A DNA stretch of 64,000 bases from Sistotremastrum niveocremeum HHB9708 (taxonomy: Eukaryota; Basidiomycota; Agaricomycetes; Sistotremastrales; Sistotremastraceae). Shown here piece after piece: positions 45,834-58,400 of this stretch (position 1 is its first letter; each line of letters begins with the position of its first letter). The notes below the pieces were generated by a model that was not told the origin of the DNA, did not search any database, and worked only from the letters and a program-made list of their open reading frames with translations. The stretch is from contig KV419434.1 in NCBI GenBank assembly GCA_001630475.1, positions 237,528-301,527 of the forward strand. Reading direction: 5' to 3'. Both the position numbers and the translations under genes were made by a program.

Positions 45834-48800
45834 CGTCGCTGTTGAATCGGTATGGATGGGCGCGAGGAATCAAGACGATGGATGATGGTTGTTGGGATAA
45901 GAGAAGGTGGCTCGGAGTCTGAGTGCTCGCGACTATTTATATTTTGGTTCAACTTTTATTGTTGTTGCCGGTTTGTATTGTAGATTTGGTGGCATAAGAA
46001 ACAAGGTGGCACGCTCGCTTGTACCCGGAGTTATCGTTCCTTTCCCGTGCCTCGACCCAGAGTCGCCGAGCCGAACTCCGACAATTTCTTTTTCGCCATG
46101 GCCCGTTGAACAACCTCGGGACCGACTCTGCATCGTAGCTGTCATCCCTCTCGACATCTCATGGCTTTCTCGAAGCGTCGTCGACTGCATTTGGGGGTTT
46201 CAGCTACCGGTTTCTGATCGACTGTTCAAGGGATACCGAAGGCCGTCAGAATATCCACTGGCATGCACCGTCATCTTGCTGCTGTAATCTCATACTATTG
46301 GTCGGGCTTTGGGATCGAACCGGAGCGCATAATTCATGATCTGGTCGGAGAGTGCTTCGATTTATATCTACAGAAGAAAATTTGAGTCCCAGGCGACAAG
46401 CAATTTATCAGAATAAATCCAATTTATCCAACCGACGCTCTCGTTACGCAATATGCGGCTTGGCTTCGCCACATCGACATACAGAATGGACCCGTTGAAT
46501 ACGTGTTGATACTATCGTGGCGTCCAGACATATCGAGGCATCCGCCTGTTTCCTTGGATGAATGCCGGTATGGCAAGGATACCCAAGACCCTCGGTTGCG
46601 TCCGTTTCATGTCGTTCATGCAGCACCCACTTTTATGGACTACGTTGGTCATGTGCGGTGGGTATATCTTCTTATACCCCCTGCATGTCGTATTCAGGGG
46701 AATCAGATCCCACTCACGATAAGGCTTTCTGATATCTCGCTTATCCACAGATTGCATTTACAATAAACAAGGTGTCTCCGTGATGTCCACGTTCCTGTCC
46801 TGAGAGCAGTTCCACGCAATCCAAGTTTTCGGCAGGCCGACATACGCAGATCTCAAAAGTTGTGTTGTTACCTACTCTTGGTCCCCCGAAGGAATCTTTC
46901 TGAGATATGCCGCTCATTATCGTCGCTAATTATGTCTCCTAGGCTTGAGAAACCGCTGCGCTCATTTCGATCACAAAGCATCCGACTTACTTCCCCATAC
47001 CCTTATAAGGAAGGTAACGAGGCTTGTTGTCACATGCCCGAGTTGTCGGCACCACATAATACCCGAATCCATACATCTTTCGTACATGCTCCTCTCTGTC
47101 TCAGAACCGCATGCGGTGCTCTCAGATCAAGTAGCCTCGCTAGTTCAGCCATCGAGGCAATGGGAAGGTGGTAAGGGGCATTTTAAGCGCCGCAAAACAT
47201 CGGACCGTGCCCCACTGACTCTAGAGACGCATCGAATAACGAGGTAAAATCCTTCCTGCGTCTGCGCTTTCGTTGCACTAGTCCCGAAGTCTGTTAACTT
47301 CTGAAACCCTCGCAGATATCAAATGTGAAGGATGCAATACGGCTAGCTTGAATTAAAGTTGCGGAGCGGAAACGGACCGGAGCCCTTTCCCTGCGAACCG
47401 AGAAGTGAAGACCCTGACGATAACGATACGCGATGGTCGGGCAGGCAACTGTCGTGCCCAACACCCTGTGTTCCACACCCAAGATTTCTATTGCACACGC
47501 CGTTCTGCACTAATGCGTCGACCCCGCAACTCGTCTTACACAGAAAGACGGTCCTTCTGTGTGTAAGTGAGTACAGCTATGAATATATATTCCACGTAGA
47601 TGGCTACTTGTCGATGAAACCACTGTGAGTTGACACTTGAGAGTTCTCGTTTGCCCAGGTTGAGTTCGGCAGGCACCTTAGAGTTGCCGCTCGATATAAG
47701 ACATTCGCTGCTAATAAGCTCTCCTTGAAATGCAAGAAAGGGCGCGGATCGTTATTTTATCTTCTATGTTGGCGCCTGATATACAATAGTCCTGAACGGC
47801 CTGAACCCTGGCGGGTAATCCTCATCAAAGCATTCGAGTTCCAGGGGAGGAGGATATCCTCCCACGGAGATCTCCATCATCGGGGTCAGAGGCGTGGGTG
47901 ATCTCCGAGCTCTTTCGACGCTCTCGCATTAGAAGAGTGCACTCAGGGTAAGACTCTACAATTGCGCTATTGTCAGTCATGGTTTTAGAATGTTAACGCC
48001 ATGCTAGCACCAAGTCCACAACTTCTGAAATGCCGAATGCAGAACTAGAAGCAGGTCCCTGACGCTTCGATTTCCGACAGGCACAAACAGGTAACGCTGA
48101 ATGTACTATCGTTTATGATCGATCAAGCTTCGCTGCAGGATCGGTTGATCTGCTCCCGTCCTTGCAAGTCTTCCATCTGCCCTGCGAAGTGCGATGTTCA
48201 GACGTACGGTCCGAGGGTGGAGGTACAAGCGCTGACCCGTGGAAGGGACCGAATGGGTGCAGTCTGTGAGTCTTCTCGCGATATCTCTGACTAAGACAGC
48301 TCGCTTAGCTATTCCAGTTCCCTAAACCATGCGAGCAAGTATTGTACGACAACGATACCCGCCCTCTATACCCTGAACCGAAGCCCAATTCGCCACAACC
48401 CTTGTCTAAAGCTGGTCTTAGGGATGGGTTCGCATATTCGACGACCTCTTGACGCTCAAACTCAGGTCTTGGACGGTAAGCGTTCGCCAAATAAGGTGAA
48501 GCGTCTTTCCCTGTCAGTGCCTGCGCCCTAGATAGTTCTTCCTCTCGAGCAAAGGATCGCATTTCGAATCTCTTTGCTTATGTATATGGGCTTATCTGAG
48601 AAATAGATGCTTAGTAGTTTATGGCTGCAGGTTCCATGGCCGCATATGAGCCGAGTTACAATATTTCGCGTCGACTTGCGCATGTCAGGCCCCTAACGTA
48701 GCCGATCGGAGAAGACTTCGCTGACTTCAGAATTCAGTCGGCAAACATTAGGATGTAAGAAGTAGTTGCCGAGATTTTATCGAGCGGCAGTCGGCCGCCT

Positions 48801-51800
48801 GTCAATAAGTGAAGCCCTGCATGTGTGACTCAAGCTCACGCCGAAAGGGACTGGAGGGAAAAGGAGAGCGGTCTCGGATGTTCGATTTAGCGCATGATAT
48901 GAGAATTGGCGGATCTGCTTCAAATGGCTTCGTGACCGAAACGTAGAGATGCCAGTGGCAAGACTGAGTAAATCTGAGCTATACTTCTTTCAGAATCTTC
49001 AATACAGCTGGACCTAAGGAATCGTGAGAATGGGAGAGAATAGTAGGCGCCGAAAGATTAGATTGCAGGGCGCGTACTAGAATTAAGGGGGTCAACCAAA
49101 CCCTGGAGGTCCATTATCGAGAGGATCCAAAGTCTCGGAGAGATCGAATTGTGATGGGTTCCTTGCCACCAATGCCGACATATATCTCTCGGCGGTCCGA
49201 CGAAGCTGCAACGGAGAAGCAAGATACATATTGGTGAGAAACGAGATCCCAACAGTGAGACTTCATCATGGGTAGATCTGAGTTCCCGACCGAAGAGGGG
49301 TACTAAACTAAGATTCCCCGCAATCGGGGCTGCGTCAAGCTTTCCAGCTGAGCTCCCGCCTGATCTCATCAACGTCCTCATCAGCTTCATCGGTCCGTTC
49401 TTCCTCGCACTTAGATGTTCATGTCTCGTCCTTCGACGTGCTAGATAATAAACATACTATCGCCTTACCAATGCTAAACTGACTCCTTCCAATTGATATC
49501 AAGTGAGGTACAAAATGAGTTCAGGAATGCCTCCAACCGCTCCCCACGTCAAACGACTTCGAAGAAGTCCGAATATTTATTCCCAAGAACTGTACCCCAG
49601 AATCTGACGCGAATATTGAAAGTATGCCATCTTTGACGACCACATGTAGATAGACGCCAGTAAGAATATTTCGAGATCTTCGCCCGGTAAGCAACACCCC
49701 CAAATCCAACCACGTTCAAGATGTGCAGGGTAAGATGGAAGACCATTTGGTCCCGGCGCCTTCGCCTAAAGCCATCGGAGATCGCTGTGTGTTTCTACTC
49801 AATAACATTCCGTACCACAGTACGGCATCAGTCTGTTTGAACCTCAGATTACAAACGTTCAACAACTTTGGAGGACGCTCGATCAGAATATATTATCCGA
49901 GAAGGTCAACAAACGCACATGGCGTTCTAAGTACCTTAGCCTATTTGTGCATAACTGTTCCCAGAGGCATCTGATTGATGGGACTCCAACGTCGCTCAAT
50001 ACGAGGGGAGTTCGGAAAGCAAGCAAAGGTCGTCATCGCAAACCCTCCTCATGACACTGGCGCTGGTGGCGAAAGACGGTTTCGTCATTCGATTCTCGGC
50101 TCCATGTTGACGAGGGAGATTGGTGTCCTAAGAAATCAGACGGTGGAGGTAAGGAGGTCGCAATTATATGCCACGCGGAGAATGCCGTTCTGGTTCACAA
50201 GAGTCGCTCGCTAAATCGTGATGATGTCATGGCGCTAAAGATTATTTCTATCGAGTGTTTTACCACGGCTCGTCCTGAGCGATACGATAAGCATCAGTTG
50301 TTAGGTAGAGAGAAACTGAATGAAGACATACGATTCTGATGGCTTGAAATTCGTCGAAGAGAATCGATCGACGCGGGTTGGCGAAACATCAAAAGCGTTA
50401 TGGTTCAGCGTATGAAACAGCTTCTCGCTACTTCGAAGTGTACCCAGTGCTATAGCACATGCGTAGACGCTTGTTTGAGAGTTGTCAAGGTGTAGTCGGG
50501 ATACCGCTCGTTAATAATAGTCCCCGTGACCCAAATCTCTGTCTCTGAATTTCTCGAGAGTCAAGGGTGAAACAGCTGTTAGTTAAGTGGTCGTCAAAAC
50601 AGACGTCCCTATGGCATAGCTTAGCGAACGTTGGTTGGGTCCTTAGCAGATCAGAAGCACCAGCATAACACATATGTTCGGTTTTAGAGATACCTCGAGC
50701 AGAAGCAGTAGACAACGAGGCTCTAGGACTTTGTGGCACCGGTAGGACGAGCACGTCATTGTTCGCTAAAGCACATTCGGACAATGCTCCGGATTTGCAG
50801 GGTAGGACAGAAGATATGTGGAGCGAGAAGACTAAGAAAATCAGACCTAGATGATACTCGAACCGCCTCTCCTGGGAAGCATGTGAAGCGGAGGAAAACC
50901 ACTCGTTGGCTGAAGGATGATCGTCGCCGTGAACCGAAGTAGCGAATGGGAACGCTGGCCATGTTATCGTTTCATTACGATAGCGATGGAAGAAGTTGTC
51001 GTCAGGTACCCGATAGCCAGGAAGTCTTGGTCGGATCAGGACCGCCATACTATGCGTTTCAGAATATTTTTATCCTCAGAATAGCGCGATGAGTAGCGCG
51101 TGGGATAGACGGTGTGTAATCTCGAATATTGAAATCGCTGAGGAACGAGCGGCGTCGAGACCGAAAAAGCCTCGGTGACCAGCCGAAAATATCCTGTCAC
51201 CGAGTTAGCTGTGCTCGTGTGCCTGAATCCTTCCACAGATACAGCAAAGAAGCGGCATCTCGCGTATAGCCACGACTTCAAGCCTATCAGTCTATCAAAG
51301 GATCGCCCTCATCCTTGATATATAGAACAGCCTTCAGTGATGAGGCGCTAGATACTATAACACCGAAATAGCTACGCTCGGAATTTGAGCGAGGAGAACT
51401 TGTAAGGGATAGCGATGGTGCGATAGCCGTGAGAAACGAAGCCACGAAGGTGAGGAATGTAACGCGAAGTGAATGCCGAATGGCTGAAACGATCATGCCG
51501 GTTCATGATGAACTGATTTTGGCAATTCTATGGCCGTTAGAACGTCTGCCAATCGAATGGCTCAAGGACGGCGAGGAAGATAACAGGAGTGAATGCCGAA
51601 GACCAAGACTCATTCCGAATCGGACCATCAGTCCCTAGGGCTATGAAACAGGGGAATGAGGAACTAACAAGCGAAGGAACGAACGAAGGGCGTACCACTA
51701 GGATCTCATCTTCAATGAGCCTGAGTCTCTTCCATCATCTTCGAGCAGAATCGATCCAAAATGGTTGATCCCCTGCATCCATGATCCGATACCGTATACA

Positions 51801-53833
51801 ATGTATCTAGACGCTGAGACCGACGTTGTGAACGTGCAAGAATCAACGTTGAAGGTGAGTCTAGATCCCGAGTCAAGCCTCGAGGGTAACGTGTGCGAAC
51901 AGGGTAAATGGTGAGAATCAGCAGAATGAGCAGTTGATCATAGATTTGAACTCCGCTGAGCCGAGTAATCCGAAGATGAAGATCACCAGGGCCAGCGCTT
52001 ATGTGCCGTACCATGATCCTAGGATTCTCCATATAGAATGCCAGGCAGGGATGTCTTGTACGATCTAGGAAGCTTCCGTTATTCGTTCCACTGAAAAGGA
52101 ATCGAGAATGTCTAGAATACCGAGGTAGTGAATACTTTTTGACGCCCGATGCCCAAAATCGAGTAAATACCTCGGTTTTCATGGGTTTGGGAGGGATTTG
52201 CACAGTATGGTCATCAACAAATGAGTCGCTATCAGATCTCATGATCTAGACTGTAGACCGTTTGATTCGAACTTCCTTGAATCTCGCTTAAAATATTACA
52301 ATCGAGCATTAGAATCAAACCCTCGCTTGTTCGATGAGCGCTGGTGGAGGTCGCATTTAGCTGTAGGTTAATCGGGATCCTTCTTCGAAGTCAGAGGGCT
52401 GGTTTTATGTCTGGAAAGGGAGCATGAGATCCAGAGGCTCATAGATCGTGGAATCAATATCGCAACACAGAAGCCGAATGTTGAGATAAACGTGACTGAA
52501 GAAGTAGAGGTGGATGTTATAGCGGACCGCATGAATGGGAAGTCTTACCGCCCATACGATATCGCCAGGAACGGACCGTATGGAAGGAATGTGCTAGAAG
52601 CGATTGTAGTAAATGACACGATGGGGTTTGAACAAGATCAGATGGCTGTTACAACGAGCGAAGAGGAAGTAGTCGAAGGGGAAGTGCGAAGACTGGTGAG
52701 GAGTGCGACTTAGTTCGGGGGCGACCGGATGCAGCAATATCAGGAAGTCATCGCGTAACTTGGGATACCGTGGCAGGGGTGCGCTACGTGGATGAGAGTG
52801 GGAAAGCTGAGCACTGAGTCGCTGGAATGATTTCCCGACAGGGGAGCTTGGTCCTGCTTGGTTTAGGAAATGAAAGCACATGGCAGTCTTAACGTCTAAT
52901 TGGCGAAGACAGGAGACGCAATTTGTGGCCTGGGCGCGCTTCGTATCAGGGACAGATGTACAGGGAACAGGGTGCACCTGAAGATGAAGTATGATGAGGG
53001 CGCGAGTCATCAAATTTGATCTTGATGACAATAATAAGCATGTCGTCGAACTTCTTCCTATGCGCCTACAGTAATATGATTGACACGATTACTGGAAATG
53101 GAGATGGTGGGTTGGAAATTGGATTGATGTGAAACGCGCAGTAGGCAGAAGTAGACCTTACGAGACCGAATGAATGCGTTAACGCCGGCGTTTCTAGGTA
53201 GAAGATGATGACGTCATTAGTCGTGAGTCGGGGAGAAGCCAGAAAGCGCGGGGTAGATGCTCGTTGAAGGCATAAGGCACTCGGAAAGTTTAGGAACACA
53301 CTGGCAGATATAACAGTCAAGTAAGTGAGTAAGTGGAGTGGGAGCTGGAACACAGGCGAGCTGGAAGTAAAGTTTTCTGATGAGTACGGATCGTTGGGGT
53401 GTTTTTGGGCTGTAGCTCCGTGCATGGGCGAGACTTTCGATGATGAGTATCCCGATATCTCCCGGCTTTGTCTTTCGTGAGCGACTGGAAACAAACGGAA
53501 CAAGAGTGGAGTTGATTTTATTTCGTGCAATTTGTTGCTGGGCAGAAGCACGACTCTTACACCAGCGCGTTCGGCCTGTTGATCCCGGGTCCGGACTTGT
53601 TGTCATCCTAGAGATCATGTTGTCACCCAGCTTTATCCCAACGTACCCACGAGTAGGAGCCGGAGACCAAGATCAAGCTCTCTTTTCAAAAGAGCTCTGG
53701 AATCATGACATGACAACGGAGATAATCCCGCCGCGGCATTTTCCGGCTGCCACGACGCTTTCCGCGACAACTGCTGCCTGCGCCCATCAATGACCCCGAC
53801 GCGCTTGCCCTCTACAACCTTATAGTCTCTCCA
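45834..53833. other. Long gene-poor region
   Basis: About 8 kb. The first 350 bases are the zinc-finger promoter. Beyond that I see only short frames without motifs. A + strand frame at 46263-46766, broken by one TGA at 46383, reads plausibly but matches nothing known. A C/T-poor, mixed-composition sequence without recognisable transposon parts fills the rest. Multi-exon genes with small exons could be missed by eye. Confidence 0.4.
45934..45943 (-). promoter_or_regulatory. TATA box of zinc-finger copy 2
   Basis: AATATAAATA on the - strand, about 101 bp before the ATG at 45833; identical in sequence and nearly in distance to copy 1. Confidence 0.5.
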
Positions 53834-55404
53834 ATGCCTATCGACCGGTCACATTATGAAGCCGTTGAGGCGTCACCGCCGCAATCTTCGATACCCCTCA
53901 CCATCCAGCAGGACTGGGATGCATCACCGTCGATAGCCATGCGACACCACGACGAGATTGACGAGTCAGAAGAGGCAGAATTGGAAGATGAGATGATGGA
54001 TATCCCTCACGAGGCAAGCCTGGCCATGAAGAAGAGATTGTGGTGGCGAAATGCTCTTTTAACCGCGTTATGGATACTGTCTTGGTAAGCCCGAAAATTC
54101 CGTATATCGCTTTGAGATATCTGAATCCGCCCAGGTATTTCTTCGCGACATTACTATCGGTGTACAACAAGTGGATGTTCAGTCCTGAACGATTCGGCTT
54201 TCCCTATCCTTTTTTCGTCACGTCGATGCATTTCTGGATTCAGACCATCATTGCCTCTATCCTTCGCTTCAGCTTTCCATCAAGATTCCGTCCTTCGAAC
54301 TCACCAGACTTGCGAGCCTACTCGTTCGTTATATCATTCGATTATCCTGTACACTGTTGATGCCTCCGTAGGACGAGAGTCGCTCCCACAGCCGTGGCAA
54401 CCGCCCTCGACATTGGCTCCTCCAACCTCTCCCTCCAGCTGATCACCCTCTCATTCTATAGTACGTTATCATCTTACTTGTTGTCTGAGTGTGAAAACTT
54501 ATTCTTTATAGCAATGGTCAAGTCCTCCTCCTTGATCTTCGTCCTATTCTTCGCCTTCCTGTTCAAACTAGAACCTTTCTCTCTCCGCCTCGTCGCCGTC
54601 ATAACTCTAATTTCGACGGGCGTTCTCCTCATGGTTTTCACCGAAACGGCCTTCGTTCTTCTGGGCTTCCTCCTAGTCCTCGCCGGGTCCGCGTTCGGCG
54701 GTCTTCGCTGGGCACTGACAACCTTATTATTACGAGACCAAAAATTAGGGATGGATAATCCCGTCGTCACCCTCTTTTGGTTAGCGCCTGCTATGGGTGC
54801 TACCTTGAGTTTCTTGAGCATAGTCGTGGAGGGATGGGGCAACGTCTTCGCTACTAAGTTCTTTCATGATGGTGCGGAGATTGCAAAGACGATTCCGCTA
54901 TTGATCCTGCCAGGGACCTTGGCGTTTGCGATGGTGCTGAGTGAATTCTTGTGAGTCAGCGCCGCGTTTGGATTGATTCGAATTGCTAATCTACGCTTCG
55001 AAGTATTATATCAAGGGCTGGGGTCGTCCCTATGAGTATCGCGGGGATCTTCAAAGAAGTCACAACGCTCACCGTCGCAGCTTGGGTATTCGGGGATTCT
55101 TTAACACCTCTCAATATTATCGGTGTCATCATCACATTCCTTGGTCCGTCCTATTCTTCGATCTTCTGCTGTTAATCTCACAACTTCCATAGGCATAATT
55201 CTATATACGTACCACAAGTACCAAAAATCCCTCGAATCCTCCGTCCCACTTGATGCTCACGGCAACCCGATTCCTACCTCCTCGTTCGACCGCGGCGTAA
55301 GACTCGACGAGGATGCAATGCCTCTCAAGGGTCGCTCCAACGGTCACACCGGGCATCGGACCGATTTAGTCGAGGAAGATGTCGAAGAACGTTTACAATC
55401 CTAA
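53834..55404 (+). CDS. SLC35C2/Ymd8-like nucleotide-sugar (TPT family) transporter
   Basis: Six exons fit in phase: 53834-54084, 54135-54323, 54372-54460, 54512-54950, 55004-55143 and 55193-55404, about 439 residues. An acidic cytosolic N-terminus (DEIDESEEAELEDE) precedes about ten membrane segments. Family marks are SVYNKWMFSPERFGFPYPFF, VAPTAVATALDIGSSNLSL, TMVKSSSLIFVLFFAF, FGGLRWALT and NIIGVIITFLGIILY, which place it with SLC35C2 of animals and yeast Ymd8. These proteins sit in Golgi/ER-Golgi membranes; SLC35C2 affects fucosylation, while the fungal substrate is not settled. The C-terminal tail is polar. The frame is intact and it is the only clear gene in the right third of the window. 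Confidence 0.88.
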
Positions 55405-58400
55405 ATTGGCGGAACCCCTGTATCCTTTACATTGCCTTTAAATGTCGTGAGAACTCCTCAGCGGCTGCTGTTGACGACACGAAGACGCTGAGGAAGCCGT
55501 CGAGGTTGCGTCTCTATCGTGCGGCTGCAGGGCGCGATGACGTCATTTCATGGTTGACTGAGAGGTACTGCGACGGCGAATGGTCGCTGGTTCCCGTCCA
55601 GGGAGGTAGACTGCTTCGTGATGCTATGCGTATAGGACAAGGGATGCCCTAGACGTCATATCAGACCGCGGGAGGCCTTGGACACCGCTCTTATACTTTG
55701 TTCCTCGTTCATTTCCGTTTTGCTTTTACATGTACGATATATTATGTTAGTCTCTCCCCACAGTGAAATCTAAATCTAGATCTTCAGTGTATATACCCTC
55801 GGCAAGACCTTCGCACCTGTTTTTCTTGTCCACATGCTCATCAACGTTCGTTGCCTCACGATAGACAAAATAACGGGGATAATAATAAAAATAATAAAAC
55901 GGGTGAAATTGATCGAAAGATAATGAGAAAGCATCCGAATCTTAAAGCTTAAGTAAGTGACTTAGTTGTGCCTGGAGATAGGCAATCTATATATAGATCC
56001 CTCGGACGATCCGTGAGCCTATAGCATTCCGGCTATTCCGTCTCCGGCTAGCGGACGCTATCTCCAGATCCTCAGCCAATGATCGTCTGTCGGAGTCATA
56101 AATCTCGGAGACGGAGCGATATTTTGAACCCGGAATCGGATTCGGTATGGTGTGCCATGTGCTCCGATTGGAGAGCAAGATATGATCCCGCCCTTCCCGA
56201 TAAGATACTTAACAAACTAGTAGAGATTAGGATTAGGGCGTAAGGTTGGCCACCTAATTTGAGTCATCCGGGAATTTAAGTTTGGGCGGGCCGGGCATCG
56301 CGCGGTTGGGATAGATATGATAGATCTAGTCGATTGCAGCCGAGGATACGGTGTAATTGTGGTGCGGATGGAAACAGTGACTCTTGCTGTATTGTTTGGA
56401 AGTAGTAATCGATTCAGTGATCGGATCGAATGAAGCTGCGCGCGAGAAATGGCCAGCATTTCGAGTTTGATAGGAGTCTTTCTCGACATGAAAGGATCGA
56501 AACTAGTGCATTGATGGTTAGAGGAGGATCCGGATGGAGAGGCAACGGCTATGGCTACGTTGGAGCCTTCGGACACGGAGAGGGCGGCGGATCGAGTAAG
56601 TGGGCCGCAAGCGAGAGCGGGCAGGCGCCTATGTATTATTTGTGCTCACAGCGGGAGAAATGATTTTATATATTGCTTTACATCGGCACAAATGAGCGCC
56701 GGACGTCGGTGGATCGGTGGATGGCCGGGTTTCTTCGATTACATGTGGTGCCGGCTCTGCACGGCTTGCCGACCAGGAGGTTACTCACTGACTGTCCAGG
56801 TCGTACATTGTCTTTCTTTCATCTCTTTCTGACCGCTACTTGTAGGACATTTGGCGCTAGAAACCTTCCTGGTTGTTCGTATGGTAGCCTCGAGTTGATT
56901 CAATGGAAGTGATCGATCAGGCGATTCGGGCCTGAGGTCCTCAGGAGATTCGTCGAACAGCAAGCAATCCACCCACTAATTCCTGATGCCTCGTTACGGA
57001 TAATTTACGAGCGCTCACTCGATCCATGGAAGAAAACGCACAGACCTATCGTGGCTCTCGGCGCAGAAAAGAGACCGCATGTATGGTTTAAAAGTGCCTA
57101 GATTCACTGTCTGCCGCTTGGCCGAAGTTGAGATGCGAAAGTATAGACAATATGAGATTCAATGAGGAGAGTGGAGTATTCATCACGAAGCACCAAATAT
57201 TTCCGAAGCTCAGTAATGCTTCCGCATGAATAAAGTGTATAAAACCAAGCTTTGGAAGGTGGGCGCACGATCAGGCCCAAACTGCGCCTAGGGTCCTGTA
57301 AGGGTCAAGAGTCCGAACCCCGATGATTTCTTCCCGTCCGCCGACGAATATCGTTCTGGGGTGTGGCGCTAGTACAGGTGCCCTGACTGTAAGCGACCAT
57401 TCCATGCCCACCTAATCTCATGCGGCTCACAGTGTGAGGGGCGCTTAAGTCCTGAATCTCGCCAATCTCAAAAGATACCTCGGCTGCGCCTTCCCGCCCG
57501 TCGATCAGTTAGGTAAGGTTCGCTTCAAGAATCGAATCAAATCAGTTCCTTTTTGTTAAGTTGCTATGGCGTGCATTGTCTTTTTCAACTTGCGATTTCC
57601 CTCCGGAGAAGGAAGAAAGCAGGTCGATAGGAGCGATAGACTATCGTTGCTTCGGCTTATCAGATAGTCAATAACTTTAACGTCTATCTAGAACAGGACC
57701 ACGTCAAAGCGCGCAATTCCGCGCCGCCTCTGCCGTCGCCAAACGTCCCGACGTTTTCTTCCTTTCGTCGACTCCACCACTGCGCCGATAAATCACCGAA
57801 GCATTGGCTGACGACCAGAAGACCACGAATTGATTGAGATATTGCGCAAGAGAAGACGAACGGCAGGTCACGAATCTCATCACGAGGCATCCGTGGGTAA
57901 ATTCTACGGCATTCTCTCCTCTGCTGTGATCTATCACGGGAAAACACCAGGTCCATGAACATCAAAGTAGACCCTTGGCTCGCTTGTCGACGCCTCGCTA
58001 ATGACCGCTCTGGCAACCTTTTTCGGAAAATAACCCCAGTCTGCGTGACCAGCGTCTAGTAGATCTCACCTTCCAGATTATCCATCTTGAGCGACATCCT
58101 GAGCAATAAGTGCAGTAAAAAGACATGCTTGATCGTATTGGAGAATAGATACTCAGCGTCTCTTCTTCTCCCTCGCTTCTCGTTCACACTTTCCTTCTAT
58201 GTCGTTAGATTCGAGTCGTCAACGTTTCTCACCATCATCGAAGCTGTTCTCAACGTGGGTCACCGAGACCCCCAGACCTCATTTCTTTTACAACCTAGCC
58301 CCCCGTATTTACGGGTATCTCCCGTGGACACACGAGATCTTCTAAGCCAGCTGACTAGAGGCAAAATGGTCATATTGTAAAAGATTAGAAATGTCGCAAC

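Noticed and set aside
46305-46325. B-box-like GGTTCGATCCC on the - strand as a tRNA gene
   Set aside because: The flanking bases do not form a T-arm stem and no A box, anticodon arm or acceptor stem can be drawn.
57260-57340. Possible tRNA or 5S-like sequence
   Set aside because: A TTCG-type loop is present but stems do not pair and 5S consensus boxes are absent.
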